Positions 1-9,081 of a stretch of DNA of 64,000 nt are shown here, one piece after another. The notes under the pieces were generated by a model. The model saw nothing but the letters and a program-made list of their open reading frames with translations, did not search any database and was not told the origin of the DNA. The translations under genes and the position numbers were made by a program. Origin of the DNA: Paenibacillus camelliae. Its GTDB lineage: Bacteria > Bacillota > Bacilli > Paenibacillales > Paenibacillaceae. Position 1 is the stretch's first letter. Each line of letters starts with the position of its first letter. Where the stretch lies: positions 248,001-312,000 of the forward strand of contig NZ_JAMBNY010000001.1 in NCBI RefSeq assembly GCF_023715345.1, given 5' to 3'.

Positions 1-830
1 TGCTTGTAGCTCTTATCTGACAGCTTTCTCCCTTGCTCATTATAGGCGGTTACGGTCAGCTCCAGCTCACGCTGCTCTTGAGGAGCATGCATTACGGTCG
101 CAAAGCCATGAACGGCGCGTTCCTCCTGAGACAATGTAAAGCTGCGAATCCGTTCATCCTCAGCTGCCGCAGGCGATGCGTACATATGCCATATCTCTAA
201 GCTATTATCTTCAGCTTGTATGACCTCTTGATTGATGTTGTAGCGCTCATCGACAAAGTAGTGAATCATCGATTGCTCACTGCTATTCGCAAGTGCTCGT
301 GCTAGGCTTAATGCTGTCTCATCATCGGTAGTGCCATAGTACGGATCGATATGCTCAATGATTCGTACGAGTTCTTGCTTCTGATTACTTTGGTTAGCTA
401 AAATTTGTGGGTACTCGCCGTTAACGATGAGCGTAACTTCGCCCCCACCCCATTCCTTGTCGAGCCAGCTAATCAACTCATGCTTAGCGGTATCTAGGTA
501 GGTCTTGCCATCTGTGTCTATACTTGTCGCCATGCTAGCAGAGCGATCAAGCAAAATAACAGCATGTGTATCCTCTGCAAGCTTCCTTTCCACTGCTGGT
601 TCCATTAACGCTATAACGATAAGCAGTAATATCATGAGCTGCAGCCATAATAGCAGCTGCTGCTTTAATCGCTGCCATGGGCGGTTAGCTTCCTGCTCCT
701 GAAGTACCTGTCGCCAGAGCAGATGACTCGAAATTCGCTTTGGCTCATAGCGTTTTTTCAATATGTACATGGCGATGATGAGCAAAGCAGCTAGCCCAAA
801 CCATGCTGATGTCAATGAAAGCCAGTGCAT
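1..830 (-). CDS. BatA-like von Willebrand factor A membrane protein (partial, C-terminus off window)
   Basis: The frame is open from an ATG at 830 to the window edge, giving about 276 N-terminal residues; the 3' end lies outside. The start has a strong ribosome-binding site (GGAGGTGAG). The N-terminus has two hydrophobic segments (about residues 5-22 and 58-75) as in the BatA/aerotolerance N-terminal domain. A vWA fold follows with a MIDAS-type metal site DRSAS at about residue 95. Family knowledge: MoxR ATPases, DUF58 proteins and vWA membrane proteins occur together and are thought to act as a chaperone-like envelope module. The gene lies 42 bp after the DUF58 gene and is probably the distal part of the same operon. 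The substrate is unknown. Confidence 0.85.
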   Translation of the reverse strand, partial: MHWLSLTSAWFGLAALLIIAMYILKKRYEPKRISSHLLWRQVLQEQEANRPWQRLKQQLLLWLQLMILLLIVIALMEPAVERKLAEDTHAVILLDRSASMATSIDTDGKTYLDTAKHELISWLDKEWGGGEVTLIVNGEYPQILANQSNQKQELVRIIEHIDPYYGTTDDETALSLARALANSSEQSMIHYFVDERYNINQEVIQAEDNSLEIWHMYASPAAAEDERIRSFTLSQEERAVHGFATVMHAPQEQRELELTVTAYNEQGRKLSDKSYK

Positions 831-872
831 GCTCTCACCTCCGTTTATGTTATTTACAGATCTGTTCGTCAA

Positions 873-1862
873 CTACCGATATTGAATGTAGCTGCCCGAC
901 GAAAGCAGCTTCATGAAGCTATCAGGCAATGCTTCACTGCAAACTATGCTAAAAAATCCGATACCACGACTCTCACAGAGCTTACGAAGCCGCTCGCGAA
1001 ATTCGCTGACTCCGCGCTTGTATTTCTCTATTACTGCAGGCGACATCGCGACCTCCTTGGCACGACTCGTCTCAATATCAATGAATCGCCACTCACCCTC
1101 AAGCTGTGGAGCTAGCTCATCACCATGCAGAATATGAACAAACACGACCTGCTGCTGCCTTGCTTGCAGGCTAGATAACAGTGAGTCTAACCCTTGCTCA
1201 TACAGTCCGTCAGAGAAGATCCACGTCACACCAGCTCTTCGCGGCAGCTTGCTGCCGCCTGCAAACGGTGCTGCTGCATCGCTAATTGCTGAACCCGCAT
1301 CTTCGACAAACGCCTCGTCGATCGCCTCCGAAGGTATAGAGGCTTCTGTGATCGATTCAGACAGCCTGCTTATCATCGTAAATTTTGCATGCTTGCCATG
1401 CAGCATCGGGAGCTGCCTGTGTACCTCTTTCTCATTAAACAACGAAATACTCACTCGGTCATCGCCTTGCAGCGCAACATAACCAACACTCGCTGCCATG
1501 CGAAGCGCTGTAAGCCATTTATTATGCTCACCTTCACCAATTGCGGTCATCGAGCGAGAGCTATCGACATACAGATGAAAGCTGCGCTCTTGCTCATCCC
1601 AATACTGACGAATATAAGCCTTGTTCGTACGTCCATACAGGTTCCAATCGATTCTTCGAATATCGTCACCGGCGATATAAGGACGATAATCTGCAAATTC
1701 CAAGGAGCTGCCAAGGCTGCTTGAGCTTCGTTTACCTGCCAGCATCCCCCTCGTACGAGCTCCGCCGTGCAAGGCCATCGCATCAAGCTTCGCTAGCCAG
1801 CCCTCATAGGGGAATAGTTGCTGCAGCGCAGCAAGCATATTATTAGAACCTAGCTCTGTCAT
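873..1862 (-). CDS. DUF58 domain-containing protein (vWA-like)
   Basis: 329 residues, cytoplasmic, without signal peptide. Residues about 45-95 hold the DUF58 signature (EFADYRPYIAGDDIRRIDWN), followed by a vWA-like fold with a DSSRS metal-site motif near residue 105. The ATG at 1862 follows a good ribosome-binding site (AGGGAGGAT). It lies 12 bp after the MoxR gene and 42 bp before the BatA-like gene, the classic MoxR-DUF58-vWA order. The partner is presumably the MoxR ATPase. The biochemical role of DUF58 proteins is not established, so only the family is asserted. Confidence 0.9.
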   Translation of the reverse strand: MTELGSNNMLAALQQLFPYEGWLAKLDAMALHGGARTRGMLAGKRSSSSLGSSLEFADYRPYIAGDDIRRIDWNLYGRTNKAYIRQYWDEQERSFHLYVDSSRSMTAIGEGEHNKWLTALRMAASVGYVALQGDDRVSISLFNEKEVHRQLPMLHGKHAKFTMISRLSESITEASIPSEAIDEAFVEDAGSAISDAAAPFAGGSKLPRRAGVTWIFSDGLYEQGLDSLLSSLQARQQQVVFVHILHGDELAPQLEGEWRFIDIETSRAKEVAMSPAVIEKYKRGVSEFRERLRKLCESRGIGFFSIVCSEALPDSFMKLLSSGSYIQYR

Positions 1863-1874
1863 GGCTATCCTCCC

Positions 1875-2861
1875 TTACACCTTCGCGCGCTGCTGCTCAA
1901 GCGTGCGCTCAATCTGCTCGATCAGTGTATCTGCGGCGATGCCTTGGGCAAGCGCTTCATAGCTAAGCCCAAGCCGATGCCGCAGCACAGGCTTAGCTGC
2001 ATAGGTGATATCTCCCCAGGAGACATGAGCTCTTCCCAAGGTTAGAGCTCTTACTCTACTAATCGCTATAAGGGCTTGAAGCGCTCGTGGTCCAGCTCCA
2101 TAACGTACATATTGCTTTATCTGCTCAGGTGCATCCTGCTCATGCGGATGCGTACGCATCACAAAGCTTACGGCAAGCTCAAGCATGTCTTCAGAGCATA
2201 GCACCTGCTTTGCGAGCTGCTGCAGTGCTTCCAGCTTCTTGCCGTCAATAACAGGTCTTGCAGACTCATGCTTTACACCAGTCGTTCGTTTTACAATTTC
2301 CTTAAGCTCATCGCGCGTCGGAAACTGAATGCCGATCTTAATGAGAAAGCGATCAAGCTGAGCTTCAGGCAGTGGGTACGTACCTTCCTGCTCGATTGGG
2401 TTCTGAGTTGCTAGAACAAAGAATGGCCTAGGCAGCGTATAGCTTTCTCCTCCTGCTGTCACCGTTCCTTCCTGCATCGCCTCAAGCAACGCACTTTGCG
2501 TCTTAGGTGTAGCGCGATTGATCTCATCCGCAAGCACAATATTGCCAAATATCGGTCCTTTGCTAAATCTTTGCGTATGACTGCTTAGATCAAGCAGCAT
2601 CGTACCCGTAATATCCGCCGGCATCAGATCAGGAGTAAACTGTATTCTTGAGAACTCTAGCTCCATTGCATCGGAAACTGTTCGAACAAGCATCGTTTTT
2701 CCGAGACCAGGTATCCCTTCAAGTAATGCATGGCCTCCTGCGATCATGCACCAGAGCAGCTGTTCAACCACCTGCTCTTGACCGACAATGACCTTCGCTA
2801 CTTCTTGCTTTAATTCTGCGATCATATGTTTAGCATCTTCCATCTGCAGCGTATGTTCCAA
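1875..2861 (-). CDS. MoxR-family AAA+ ATPase
   Basis: AAA+ ATPase of the MoxR type. It shows Walker A (GIPGLGKT), Walker B (VLADEINRA) and the MoxR stretch ATQNPIEQEGTYPLPEAQLD, then a helical lid. I chose the TTG at 2861 because GGAGGA sits 7 bases before it, giving about 328 residues, the usual family length. An ATG at 2876 (five residues longer) is possible but lacks its own ribosome-binding site. The reading frame stays open another 600 bases upstream, but only because it runs through the stop-free repeat of the preceding gene. The coiled-coil gene ends at 2890, 28 bp upstream. MoxR proteins are thought to remodel or insert metals into vWA partners; here the partners are the next two genes. 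Confidence 0.93.
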   Translation of the reverse strand: MEHTLQMEDAKHMIAELKQEVAKVIVGQEQVVEQLLWCMIAGGHALLEGIPGLGKTMLVRTVSDAMELEFSRIQFTPDLMPADITGTMLLDLSSHTQRFSKGPIFGNIVLADEINRATPKTQSALLEAMQEGTVTAGGESYTLPRPFFVLATQNPIEQEGTYPLPEAQLDRFLIKIGIQFPTRDELKEIVKRTTGVKHESARPVIDGKKLEALQQLAKQVLCSEDMLELAVSFVMRTHPHEQDAPEQIKQYVRYGAGPRALQALIAISRVRALTLGRAHVSWGDITYAAKPVLRHRLGLSYEALAQGIAADTLIEQIERTLEQQRAKV

Positions 2862-2889
2862 GATCGTTTCCTCCATTTCATGCCGGTCG

Positions 2890-4632
2890 TTAATCCGGCT
2901 GTATTGAATCAAAATATTGCTGAACTTTATTTTGCATATGAGCAGGCAAATTAGAACGCTGAAGTGCATCCTTGGCTGCCGATTCATATTCACGATACAC
3001 CTCAGAATAATTTCCTTGCTGACCTGTAACCGTTGGTGAAATGCCTCCTGAGCTAATCTGTCCTCCTGCGCTTGGACCGCCATCAACAGTCGGCTCACTT
3101 TCTCCCTCATAGATTCGTGGCGTAGTGACTGTAGCATGCTGCCCTGGTGTCGAGCCTGCACCTGTGCCACCCGCTCCTTGACCGCCTCCCTGACCCGCAC
3201 CTTGGCCCGCACCTTGGCCTGCTCCTTGACCTGCTCCTTGGCCCGCACCTTGGCCTGCTCCTTGACCCGCTCCTTGGCCCGCTCCTTGGCCTGCTCCTTG
3301 ACCTGCTCCTTGACCTGCTCCTTGACCCGCTCCTTGGCCTGCTCCTTGATCAGGTTCCTGATCTGCACCGTCTCCTTCTCCATCGCTTGAGCCGTTGCTT
3401 GTAGTATCATTATTAGCGTCTGTTCCGGAGCCTTGGCTCGCTTCTTGCTCATTCGCTTTATATTCATCTGCCGCTCTTGCTAGCTGATCACTAAGATTAG
3501 TGTCTACACCAGCAAGCGCCTCGCTCAGATCTGACAGTTGCTGCGCTAATGAGTTACCAGCTTCACTTAATTCGCTGCTGCTTAGATTAGAGGACAGCAG
3601 GTCACTTAGCTGCCGAGCGAGCTGTTCAGCATCCTCGTCTGTAAGCGCTCCATCTGATTCTAGCTGCTCTGCAGCTTTACCAAGCTCATTAGCTAGCTCT
3701 GCCTGAGCTGTTTCCAGCTCCCTCGCTAATTGCGCTAATGCATCGGCCTGTTCTGACGTTAACTGCTTTAACGCCTCACGAACCGCTTGCTGCTGACTCT
3801 CCTTGGCCATATCCTTTGCTGCTTCTAGCGATTGCTGCAGCTGTTGAAGTGACTGCTCCCGTTCCATAGCATCATTCAATTGCTCTAAGCGCTGAACCGC
3901 TTGATCCTTTTCCTGTTCGAGCTGCTTTAGCTCTTTAAGTGCTTCCTCTAGCTGCTCGGCATGTGATAGTGATAAGCGCTCTTTGTTATCTAGCTGCTCT
4001 AGCAATTCATCTAAGCTCGCCAACAGCTGCTCCTTGTCCTGCTCCTCCAGCTCCGCTTGCTCTACAGCATCCTTCGTATGCTGTAATTCCTCTTCTAGCT
4101 CTGCAATCAAGCTTTCTTGCTCCTTCATCTGCTTAGCAACTGCATCCTTCTCATTTGGCATAATGAACAACGATCCTATGATTACAATAGTTAACCCCAT
4201 TAAAGACATCCATAGCCGCGCATTCCAGCCTCGCTGCCAAGGTATGCGTTGCTTCAGCTCGGCTCGGTAGCGTTCAGCTGCAATCGCTGCATGCTCCACC
4301 ACATGCTTTCCCATCATTGAAAGCTGCTGCTCTTCAGGAAGGGTTAATGCCGTTCTGACTGCATCATCGCCAAGCTCTACGTCAACTAGCTTTGCTGCAC
4401 TGCTAGCAGTCATTCTATTTCTTAATCTGATGATCAAAAACATCACGATACATAGAAGCCAGATCGCCGCAGCGATCCATTTGCTATATAAAATCGGAAC
4501 GAATCTCGCAACGATTAGTAGAAAAGCAGCGGGCAGTGCGCCGCAAACAACACCCTTAATGAATGCAGACAGCAACGATGTTCTATTCCATCGCCGAGCA
4601 ATAAATTTTAAATGGTTGTATATCGCAGTCAT
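2890..4632 (-). CDS. Coiled-coil membrane protein with (GAGQ)13 repeat tract
   Basis: 580 residues with no assigned family (distantly DUF4175-like by layout). Hydrophobic segments lie near residues 20-45, 50-68 and 140-158. A long Gln/Glu/Leu/Lys-rich coiled coil follows (about 165-400) and then an Asp/Asn/Gly-rich linker. A low-complexity tract of thirteen GAGQ units plus one GGGQ comes next, and a non-repetitive tail of about 80 residues ends in a short helix. The ATG at 4632 follows AGGAGGG. It is the first gene of the transcript continuing into MoxR-DUF58-vWA, after the terminator of the ABC genes. The topology suggests a membrane-anchored protein with a long coiled-coil stalk. Function unknown. 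Confidence 0.85.
   Translation of the reverse strand: MTAIYNHLKFIARRWNRTSLLSAFIKGVVCGALPAAFLLIVARFVPILYSKWIAAAIWLLCIVMFLIIRLRNRMTASSAAKLVDVELGDDAVRTALTLPEEQQLSMMGKHVVEHAAIAAERYRAELKQRIPWQRGWNARLWMSLMGLTIVIIGSLFIMPNEKDAVAKQMKEQESLIAELEEELQHTKDAVEQAELEEQDKEQLLASLDELLEQLDNKERLSLSHAEQLEEALKELKQLEQEKDQAVQRLEQLNDAMEREQSLQQLQQSLEAAKDMAKESQQQAVREALKQLTSEQADALAQLARELETAQAELANELGKAAEQLESDGALTDEDAEQLARQLSDLLSSNLSSSELSEAGNSLAQQLSDLSEALAGVDTNLSDQLARAADEYKANEQEASQGSGTDANNDTTSNGSSDGEGDGADQEPDQGAGQGAGQGAGQGAGQGAGQGAGQGAGQGAGQGAGQGAGQGAGQGAGQGAGQGGGQGAGGTGAGSTPGQHATVTTPRIYEGESEPTVDGGPSAGGQISSGGISPTVTGQQGNYSEVYREYESAAKDALQRSNLPAHMQNKVQQYFDSIQPD
3193..3348 (-). repeat. Thirteen tandem 12-bp repeats encoding GAGQ
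   Basis: Thirteen consecutive in-frame 12-bp units, each reading Gly-Ala-Gly-Gln on the minus strand, with synonymous changes only (GGT/GGC, GCA/GCG, GGA/GGT). One GGGQ unit flanks it. The repeat has no stop in any of several frames, which creates long spurious reading frames on both strands. Copy number is expected to vary by slippage. Confidence 0.97.
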
Positions 4633-4714
4633 ATCAGCCCTCCTTACCTTCTACGTTACACTCAGCTTGTCGTCCATTAACTTACTCCGCATTATCGGAT
4701 GTGGAATGCAGGAA

Positions 4715-4738
4715 AAGGAGTCTATGGCTAGACTCCTT
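4715..4738 (-). terminator. Intrinsic terminator of the ABC transporter operon
   Basis: Ten-base-pair perfect stem (AAGGAGTCTA / TAGACTCCTT) with a 4-base loop, followed on the minus strand by TTCC. It overlaps the stop codon of the ABC permease and separates it from the coiled-coil gene at 4632. Confidence 0.75.
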
Positions 4739-5633
4739 GTTTCTTCCTGCTTACTGGTCTAAGATTGCGAATCGCTCCATATATAGCAAGCACAAGTATC
4801 GCTGTATAAAAGATTACGTACTCCAGCCAAAACGGCACATGATCGAAGAACGTCTTCGATGCTCGAGATGATCGAGCTAGTGACATATACCAATCTCCAC
4901 CGTCGAGCACACTGTACAATGCGAAGCCTGGATTGATCGCTAGGAAATGAAGTATCCACGAATCATTAGCCGGATTATTTCCACCGAAGCCATAGCTATT
5001 ATAGCCAAACGAGAACAGCAGGTAGATAATACCCGTACCTACGAACATAAACAGCACAACACCGTACGTTACAATAACCGCGATCATCGTCCGTTTGAAT
5101 ATCGTGGAAAACAATACACCGAATGCTCCAAACACAAGCATATTAAAAATAAAGAAAGCAAATACACTTAACAGCTGTCCAGGTGAAATCCCACCATATA
5201 AAAATACAATTCCGTATAAAGGAAGTGTGCTAAACACAATAAGCAGCATAAAGCTAATGCTAGCAATCAGCTTGCTTACAATGATCGTAAAGGACGTTTG
5301 CTGCGTAGTCAGTAATAGATTAAGAGTTTGTTTTTCACGCTCGCTGCTTATCACACCTGCCGTCAATCCAGGCGACATAAAGGCAATAAGACCTAGCTGA
5401 GCAAATGACAATACGATGAACGCAATGCCCGTAAACCCACTGGAATATATGGAATTTCTCATATCTATGCCTACGATTGAGAAGATTACGCCAGAAAACA
5501 AGCCCATTGCAATCAAATATGCCAGCAATGTCCACATCGATCTGGAGGTGCGCATCCGTAATCGATATTCCTTGTCAATAACAGGATTCATAAAAAACTG
5601 CTTCACGGACTGCAAAGGTTGAAGTTTACTCAT
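4728..5633 (-). CDS. ABC-2 type transporter permease
   Basis: 301 residues with about six membrane-spanning segments (near residues 32-55, 68-90, 118-140, 150-172, 182-208 and 270-290). The cytoplasmic N-terminus (VIDKEYRLRMRTSR) and the SEREKQTLNLLLTTQ stretch between early segments are typical of ABC-2 permeases. It overlaps the ATPase gene by 4 bases (ATGA), implying translational coupling and a single ABC complex. The substrate cannot be told from the sequence. The transcript ends in the terminator overlapping its stop codon. Confidence 0.92.
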   Translation of the reverse strand: MSKLQPLQSVKQFFMNPVIDKEYRLRMRTSRSMWTLLAYLIAMGLFSGVIFSIVGIDMRNSIYSSGFTGIAFIVLSFAQLGLIAFMSPGLTAGVISSEREKQTLNLLLTTQQTSFTIIVSKLIASISFMLLIVFSTLPLYGIVFLYGGISPGQLLSVFAFFIFNMLVFGAFGVLFSTIFKRTMIAVIVTYGVVLFMFVGTGIIYLLFSFGYNSYGFGGNNPANDSWILHFLAINPGFALYSVLDGGDWYMSLARSSRASKTFFDHVPFWLEYVIFYTAILVLAIYGAIRNLRPVSRKKQGV

Positions 5634-6574
5634 TGCTCTGCTCCTCCTCCCTTCGTAATCGCTAGGAAGATATCTTCCAGATCCGTCTGCTGCTCCTGGT
5701 AGGAGATAACCTCATAATCGGCCAGCAGTATGTGCTTTAACAATGCAGCCTGTTCTGCATCCTGTCCAGAGAATTGCACCTCAAGCTTCGCACCATCAAT
5801 AAAGACACCCTGTACAAGAGGCTGATCGAGCAAAAATTGCTTCAGTTCCTCCTGTCGACCGCTTGTTTTTATCGTTAGCTGCCGCTTCGCCATCAATTGC
5901 TGCTGTATGCGATTAATGTTGCCGACAGCAATCATACTGCCATGCTCGATAACCCCTATTTCATCAACCATTTCCGCCAGCTCAGGCAAAATATGCGATG
6001 ATATAATGATCGTCTTGCCCATGCTTTTCAATTCCTTTAATATTTCGCGCATCTCAATGCGTGCACGAGGGTCAAGACCTGAAGCCGGCTCGTCAAGAAT
6101 TAACAGCTCCGGATCATGCACGAGGCAGCGTGCCAAGCATAGTCGCTGCTTCATCCCCCGTGAGAGGGAATCTACATAAGCATCCTTTTTGTCTGATAAA
6201 TTAACGAGCTCCAGCAGCTGAGGAATAAGCTGCTCACGTTCCTTACGAGGTATGCCATAGCTGCCGCCATAAAAGTGTAAATATTCCTCTGTTTTCAGCT
6301 GGTCATAAACACCGAAGAAGTCAGGCATATACCCGATCTTCTTGCGAACCTCATGCGGATGCTCCGTCACATCCAGTCCATCCACCTTGACCGTTCCTTC
6401 TGTTGGAAGCATCAAGGTTGCGATAATCGACATCGTTGTTGATTTACCTGCTCCATTGGGTCCGACAAAGCCAAACACGCTTCCTTTTGGAATAATCATG
6501 TCGATCCCCTTCAGCGCTTGAAAGGTGCCAAATGTTTTAGTTAGTCCACTGATCTCAATCATATTGTCCGTCAT
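5630..6574 (-). CDS. ABC transporter ATP-binding protein (ABC-2 partner)
   Basis: 314 residues. Walker A is GPNGAGKST (about residue 38), the signature is SRGMKQRL rather than LSGGQ (the variant common in ABC-2 exporters), and Walker B is LLILDEPASGLDP. An extra C-terminal domain of about 90 residues follows, as in YxlF/CcmA-type ATPases. Start ATG at 6574 after GAGGTG. It overlaps both neighbours by 4 bases (ATGA), so it is coupled to the large membrane protein upstream and the permease downstream. The three form one transcription unit, suggesting the large protein works with this transporter. Confidence 0.94.
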   Translation of the reverse strand: MTDNMIEISGLTKTFGTFQALKGIDMIIPKGSVFGFVGPNGAGKSTTMSIIATLMLPTEGTVKVDGLDVTEHPHEVRKKIGYMPDFFGVYDQLKTEEYLHFYGGSYGIPRKEREQLIPQLLELVNLSDKKDAYVDSLSRGMKQRLCLARCLVHDPELLILDEPASGLDPRARIEMREILKELKSMGKTIIISSHILPELAEMVDEIGVIEHGSMIAVGNINRIQQQLMAKRQLTIKTSGRQEELKQFLLDQPLVQGVFIDGAKLEVQFSGQDAEQAALLKHILLADYEVISYQEQQTDLEDIFLAITKGGGAEQ

Positions 6575-8922
6575 GGCTGCACCTCGCGATCTAATAGCAG
6601 CATAGGCAGGATGCCCTCGTAGTATTCGTTTCCGCTATCGAGCTTAATTTTTATACTATTCCATTCATCTACATAGGGATCTAGTTCGTAGCTTTTCGTT
6701 GTAGCTTCCTCCCATTCCCCGCTCTGTACATTGTATATCTGCATCGTTAGCTGTGCACTGAACTGCGAAGGCTGCGGAATGAATTCGGCTGTTCCATTGT
6801 AATCAGATGGCAGCGTATATTTTAACTTTACTGCTCCATCGGTCAATGAGAAAAACTGCTTTTTATCATTGAGGATGGAGTATTCGCCTCTTTCAACAAC
6901 TGCACCATTTGGTTCAATCATTTGCTGAGCCCATATCCCTTCACTAAGCTGCTGCTCTATATTGACGACCCACATTTTCAGCTCATCGTTTTTCACTGAC
7001 TTGTTGTTTACTACGTAGCCTGCCTCATCCTCCTTGTAGCTGAATGCGATAATCATCGCTGCGTAAGAGAATGGTGTATTATCGAGAAGATAGGTTTCTC
7101 TAGATAGCTCATCCCAACCCTTCCCGCTTCCTTGACTTAAACTCGACCCATAATTGTTATGGTACGCATTCATATTTGCAAACCCGTTGCTTGAGATTGC
7201 TCGCGGCAGTCTATACTCGAGCGACTCGCCCGCTGGCAAATGATCGATATAATATAATCTAGAATAGGCAACGAGAGAAACATGGTTAAGATCTACGCCC
7301 GTTTCATTATAGACAGTCATCATATTATCCTGGTCGTCTACAGCTTCAATGTCTACTGTAATGGAGCCGTATTGCTCTGCGTTATAGATTTGTTCCTCCA
7401 GCAGCGTAGATTTCATTGTCCAATACTTATTATTTGTAAACATGACCTCTTTGCTTGGAGTATGATGATAAACTCTTTGCTGCTTATTCGTGCTTACCTC
7501 TGAGCCTGCGTTCGTATTACCTGTCATTATAGTCGGATTTACATGCTCAGGGAGCTCCATTACTACATCCTTACTGTTAGGAATGAATATATTGTTCACT
7601 CCAGTTTCACGTACCGCGCCTTCATCTATCATCGCTACTCGTATTCCATTCACGTACAGACTAGATTTGTCTCTTGAACCGATCACGACAATAATGATCG
7701 TCGACAGCACGGCCGTAAGTGGTATCACCCACCAAGACCATTCTCTGCGATCGACACGCTTCAACACGACATACAGAATCGGTGCAACAATTAAAATATA
7801 GATAAAAAATATAATAAGCAGTGCAGCTACTTCAGGTGGATGCAAGCGTGGAAAATAATTCGAGCTGTTCTCCATTGCGTACATATCTGGTTGATTGACT
7901 GTTCCGGCTAGCATCAATTGCTCACTTAGCAGCGATTGAATAAACGCCGTTCTTCCGTCCCATGTCGAGAATGGCTTAAGCCCAAGATCAAATGCCGTAT
8001 AATATACGCTCCCATGTCCGAACCGTGCTACTGCCGTAATTGGGATGCCACCATCCTGAACAATGGTGTCGCCTTTAATAAGCCTTCCATTGATCACCGG
8101 AAGCGGCTGCAGCGGCTCAGTTATACCAACATAATCGGATAATTTGGTCGCTTGCTCCCACTGCTTCGTATCTCTGCCTTCAACGGGAACGATGTCTGCA
8201 AATGCTGCAGCGGTCTGTTCATAGCCTGCTCCACCACCAAAGAGCAAGGTGCCTCCATTAGCAACCCAATCCTTAATGGCCTTAACCTTTTGCTCGGACC
8301 ACTCTGCTGTCGATATATCATTCAACACAAGAAAAGTGAACATCGATAAATCATTCATCGATTCAGCATAAAAATCGGCATCGAGCACGATCGGTGTGAT
8401 TGAAAAGCCTTGATTGTTCAAAAATGCCACAAAATTCAATGTATCTGGATCATTCGCTGCAATACCAATCGTTGTTGCTGTCGCTACACTTTGCCCAATT
8501 GCATGCTTCACGCCTGTCGTATCAAGTAGTTGCCCTCGATCAACACCGCCCTCGTAGAATTGGATTAATGTTTCGTTCTGCGTAAGGTTTCCAGCTACTG
8601 TCATATACGCCTCGACGGTGCTGCCCTTCGTTACCTCTAGCGGCAAGATATGAGCAACCGAAAGCCCTCGATGATTCTCCAAGTTTAAGACAAGCTCGCC
8701 CTTCAGATCTCGATCATCATGATTGGTCACCGTAAATTGTACAGGTGCACTTTTACCGAAAACATACTGACCGTTGTAGCCAACCTTTACATCAATATGA
8801 AGCTTGTCTCCTGCTGTATTGCTGCCCTCTGCCTTAGTCGCTATTGCCGGTATTGCTTGCGTCATCCATAGTAAGCTAACTAGTGCTATCATCAGCAGCA
8901 TATATTTCATTCGATTAAACAC
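6571..8922 (-). CDS. Large secreted/membrane protein with GATase-like domain, ABC-linked
   Basis: About 783 residues when started at the GTG at 8922, which has AAGGGG 7 bases upstream; an in-frame ATG at 8946 lacks a good site. The N-terminus is a signal peptide (MKYMLLMIALVSLLWMTQA). Residues about 45-150 look like an immunoglobulin-type beta domain. Residues about 160-330 resemble a class-I glutamine-amidotransferase-like fold (VANGGTLLFGGG) without an obvious catalytic triad. Two membrane segments follow near 365-390 and 398-418, then a long beta-rich C-terminal region. I do not recognise the family. It overlaps the ABC ATPase gene by 4 bases (ATGA), so it is probably an accessory or substrate-handling part of that transporter. 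Confidence 0.85.
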   Translation of the reverse strand: MFNRMKYMLLMIALVSLLWMTQAIPAIATKAEGSNTAGDKLHIDVKVGYNGQYVFGKSAPVQFTVTNHDDRDLKGELVLNLENHRGLSVAHILPLEVTKGSTVEAYMTVAGNLTQNETLIQFYEGGVDRGQLLDTTGVKHAIGQSVATATTIGIAANDPDTLNFVAFLNNQGFSITPIVLDADFYAESMNDLSMFTFLVLNDISTAEWSEQKVKAIKDWVANGGTLLFGGGAGYEQTAAAFADIVPVEGRDTKQWEQATKLSDYVGITEPLQPLPVINGRLIKGDTIVQDGGIPITAVARFGHGSVYYTAFDLGLKPFSTWDGRTAFIQSLLSEQLMLAGTVNQPDMYAMENSSNYFPRLHPPEVAALLIIFFIYILIVAPILYVVLKRVDRREWSWWVIPLTAVLSTIIIVVIGSRDKSSLYVNGIRVAMIDEGAVRETGVNNIFIPNSKDVVMELPEHVNPTIMTGNTNAGSEVSTNKQQRVYHHTPSKEVMFTNNKYWTMKSTLLEEQIYNAEQYGSITVDIEAVDDQDNMMTVYNETGVDLNHVSLVAYSRLYYIDHLPAGESLEYRLPRAISSNGFANMNAYHNNYGSSLSQGSGKGWDELSRETYLLDNTPFSYAAMIIAFSYKEDEAGYVVNNKSVKNDELKMWVVNIEQQLSEGIWAQQMIEPNGAVVERGEYSILNDKKQFFSLTDGAVKLKYTLPSDYNGTAEFIPQPSQFSAQLTMQIYNVQSGEWEEATTKSYELDPYVDEWNSIKIKLDSGNEYYEGILPMLLLDREVQP

Positions 8923-9081
8923 ATTATGACCCCTTCCACCATCCATTTCACTATGACTCCGATCTAGCTTTTCTTATTCTAAACGTAGAGCTGTACATAA
9001 ATGTTGCATTGCTCCAATACATCAGGAAGTACGTGACAATTGTATAAACATCGAGTACATTAAACGTTGGGAGATGATCAT

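Noticed and set aside
3193..3348. Direct repeats considered as a CRISPR or iteron array
   Set aside because: The units are contiguous 12-mers without spacers and lie in frame inside a gene.
3136..3404. Plus-strand Leu/Cys/Thr-rich repeat frames
   Set aside because: These are shadows of the GAGQ minisatellite; no ribosome-binding site, no homology, and the minus-strand gene explains the DNA.
2877..3467. An extra 200 codons at the N-terminus of the MoxR ATPase (Lys/Glu/Gln-rich repeats)
   Set aside because: The frame is open only because it passes through the stop-free 12-bp repeat of the coiled-coil gene. MoxR homology and a GGAGGA-TTG start begin at 2861.
9067..9081. TTG start five codons upstream for the MFS gene
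   Set aside because: It lies inside the ribosome-binding-site region for the ATG at 9082 and has no site of its own.
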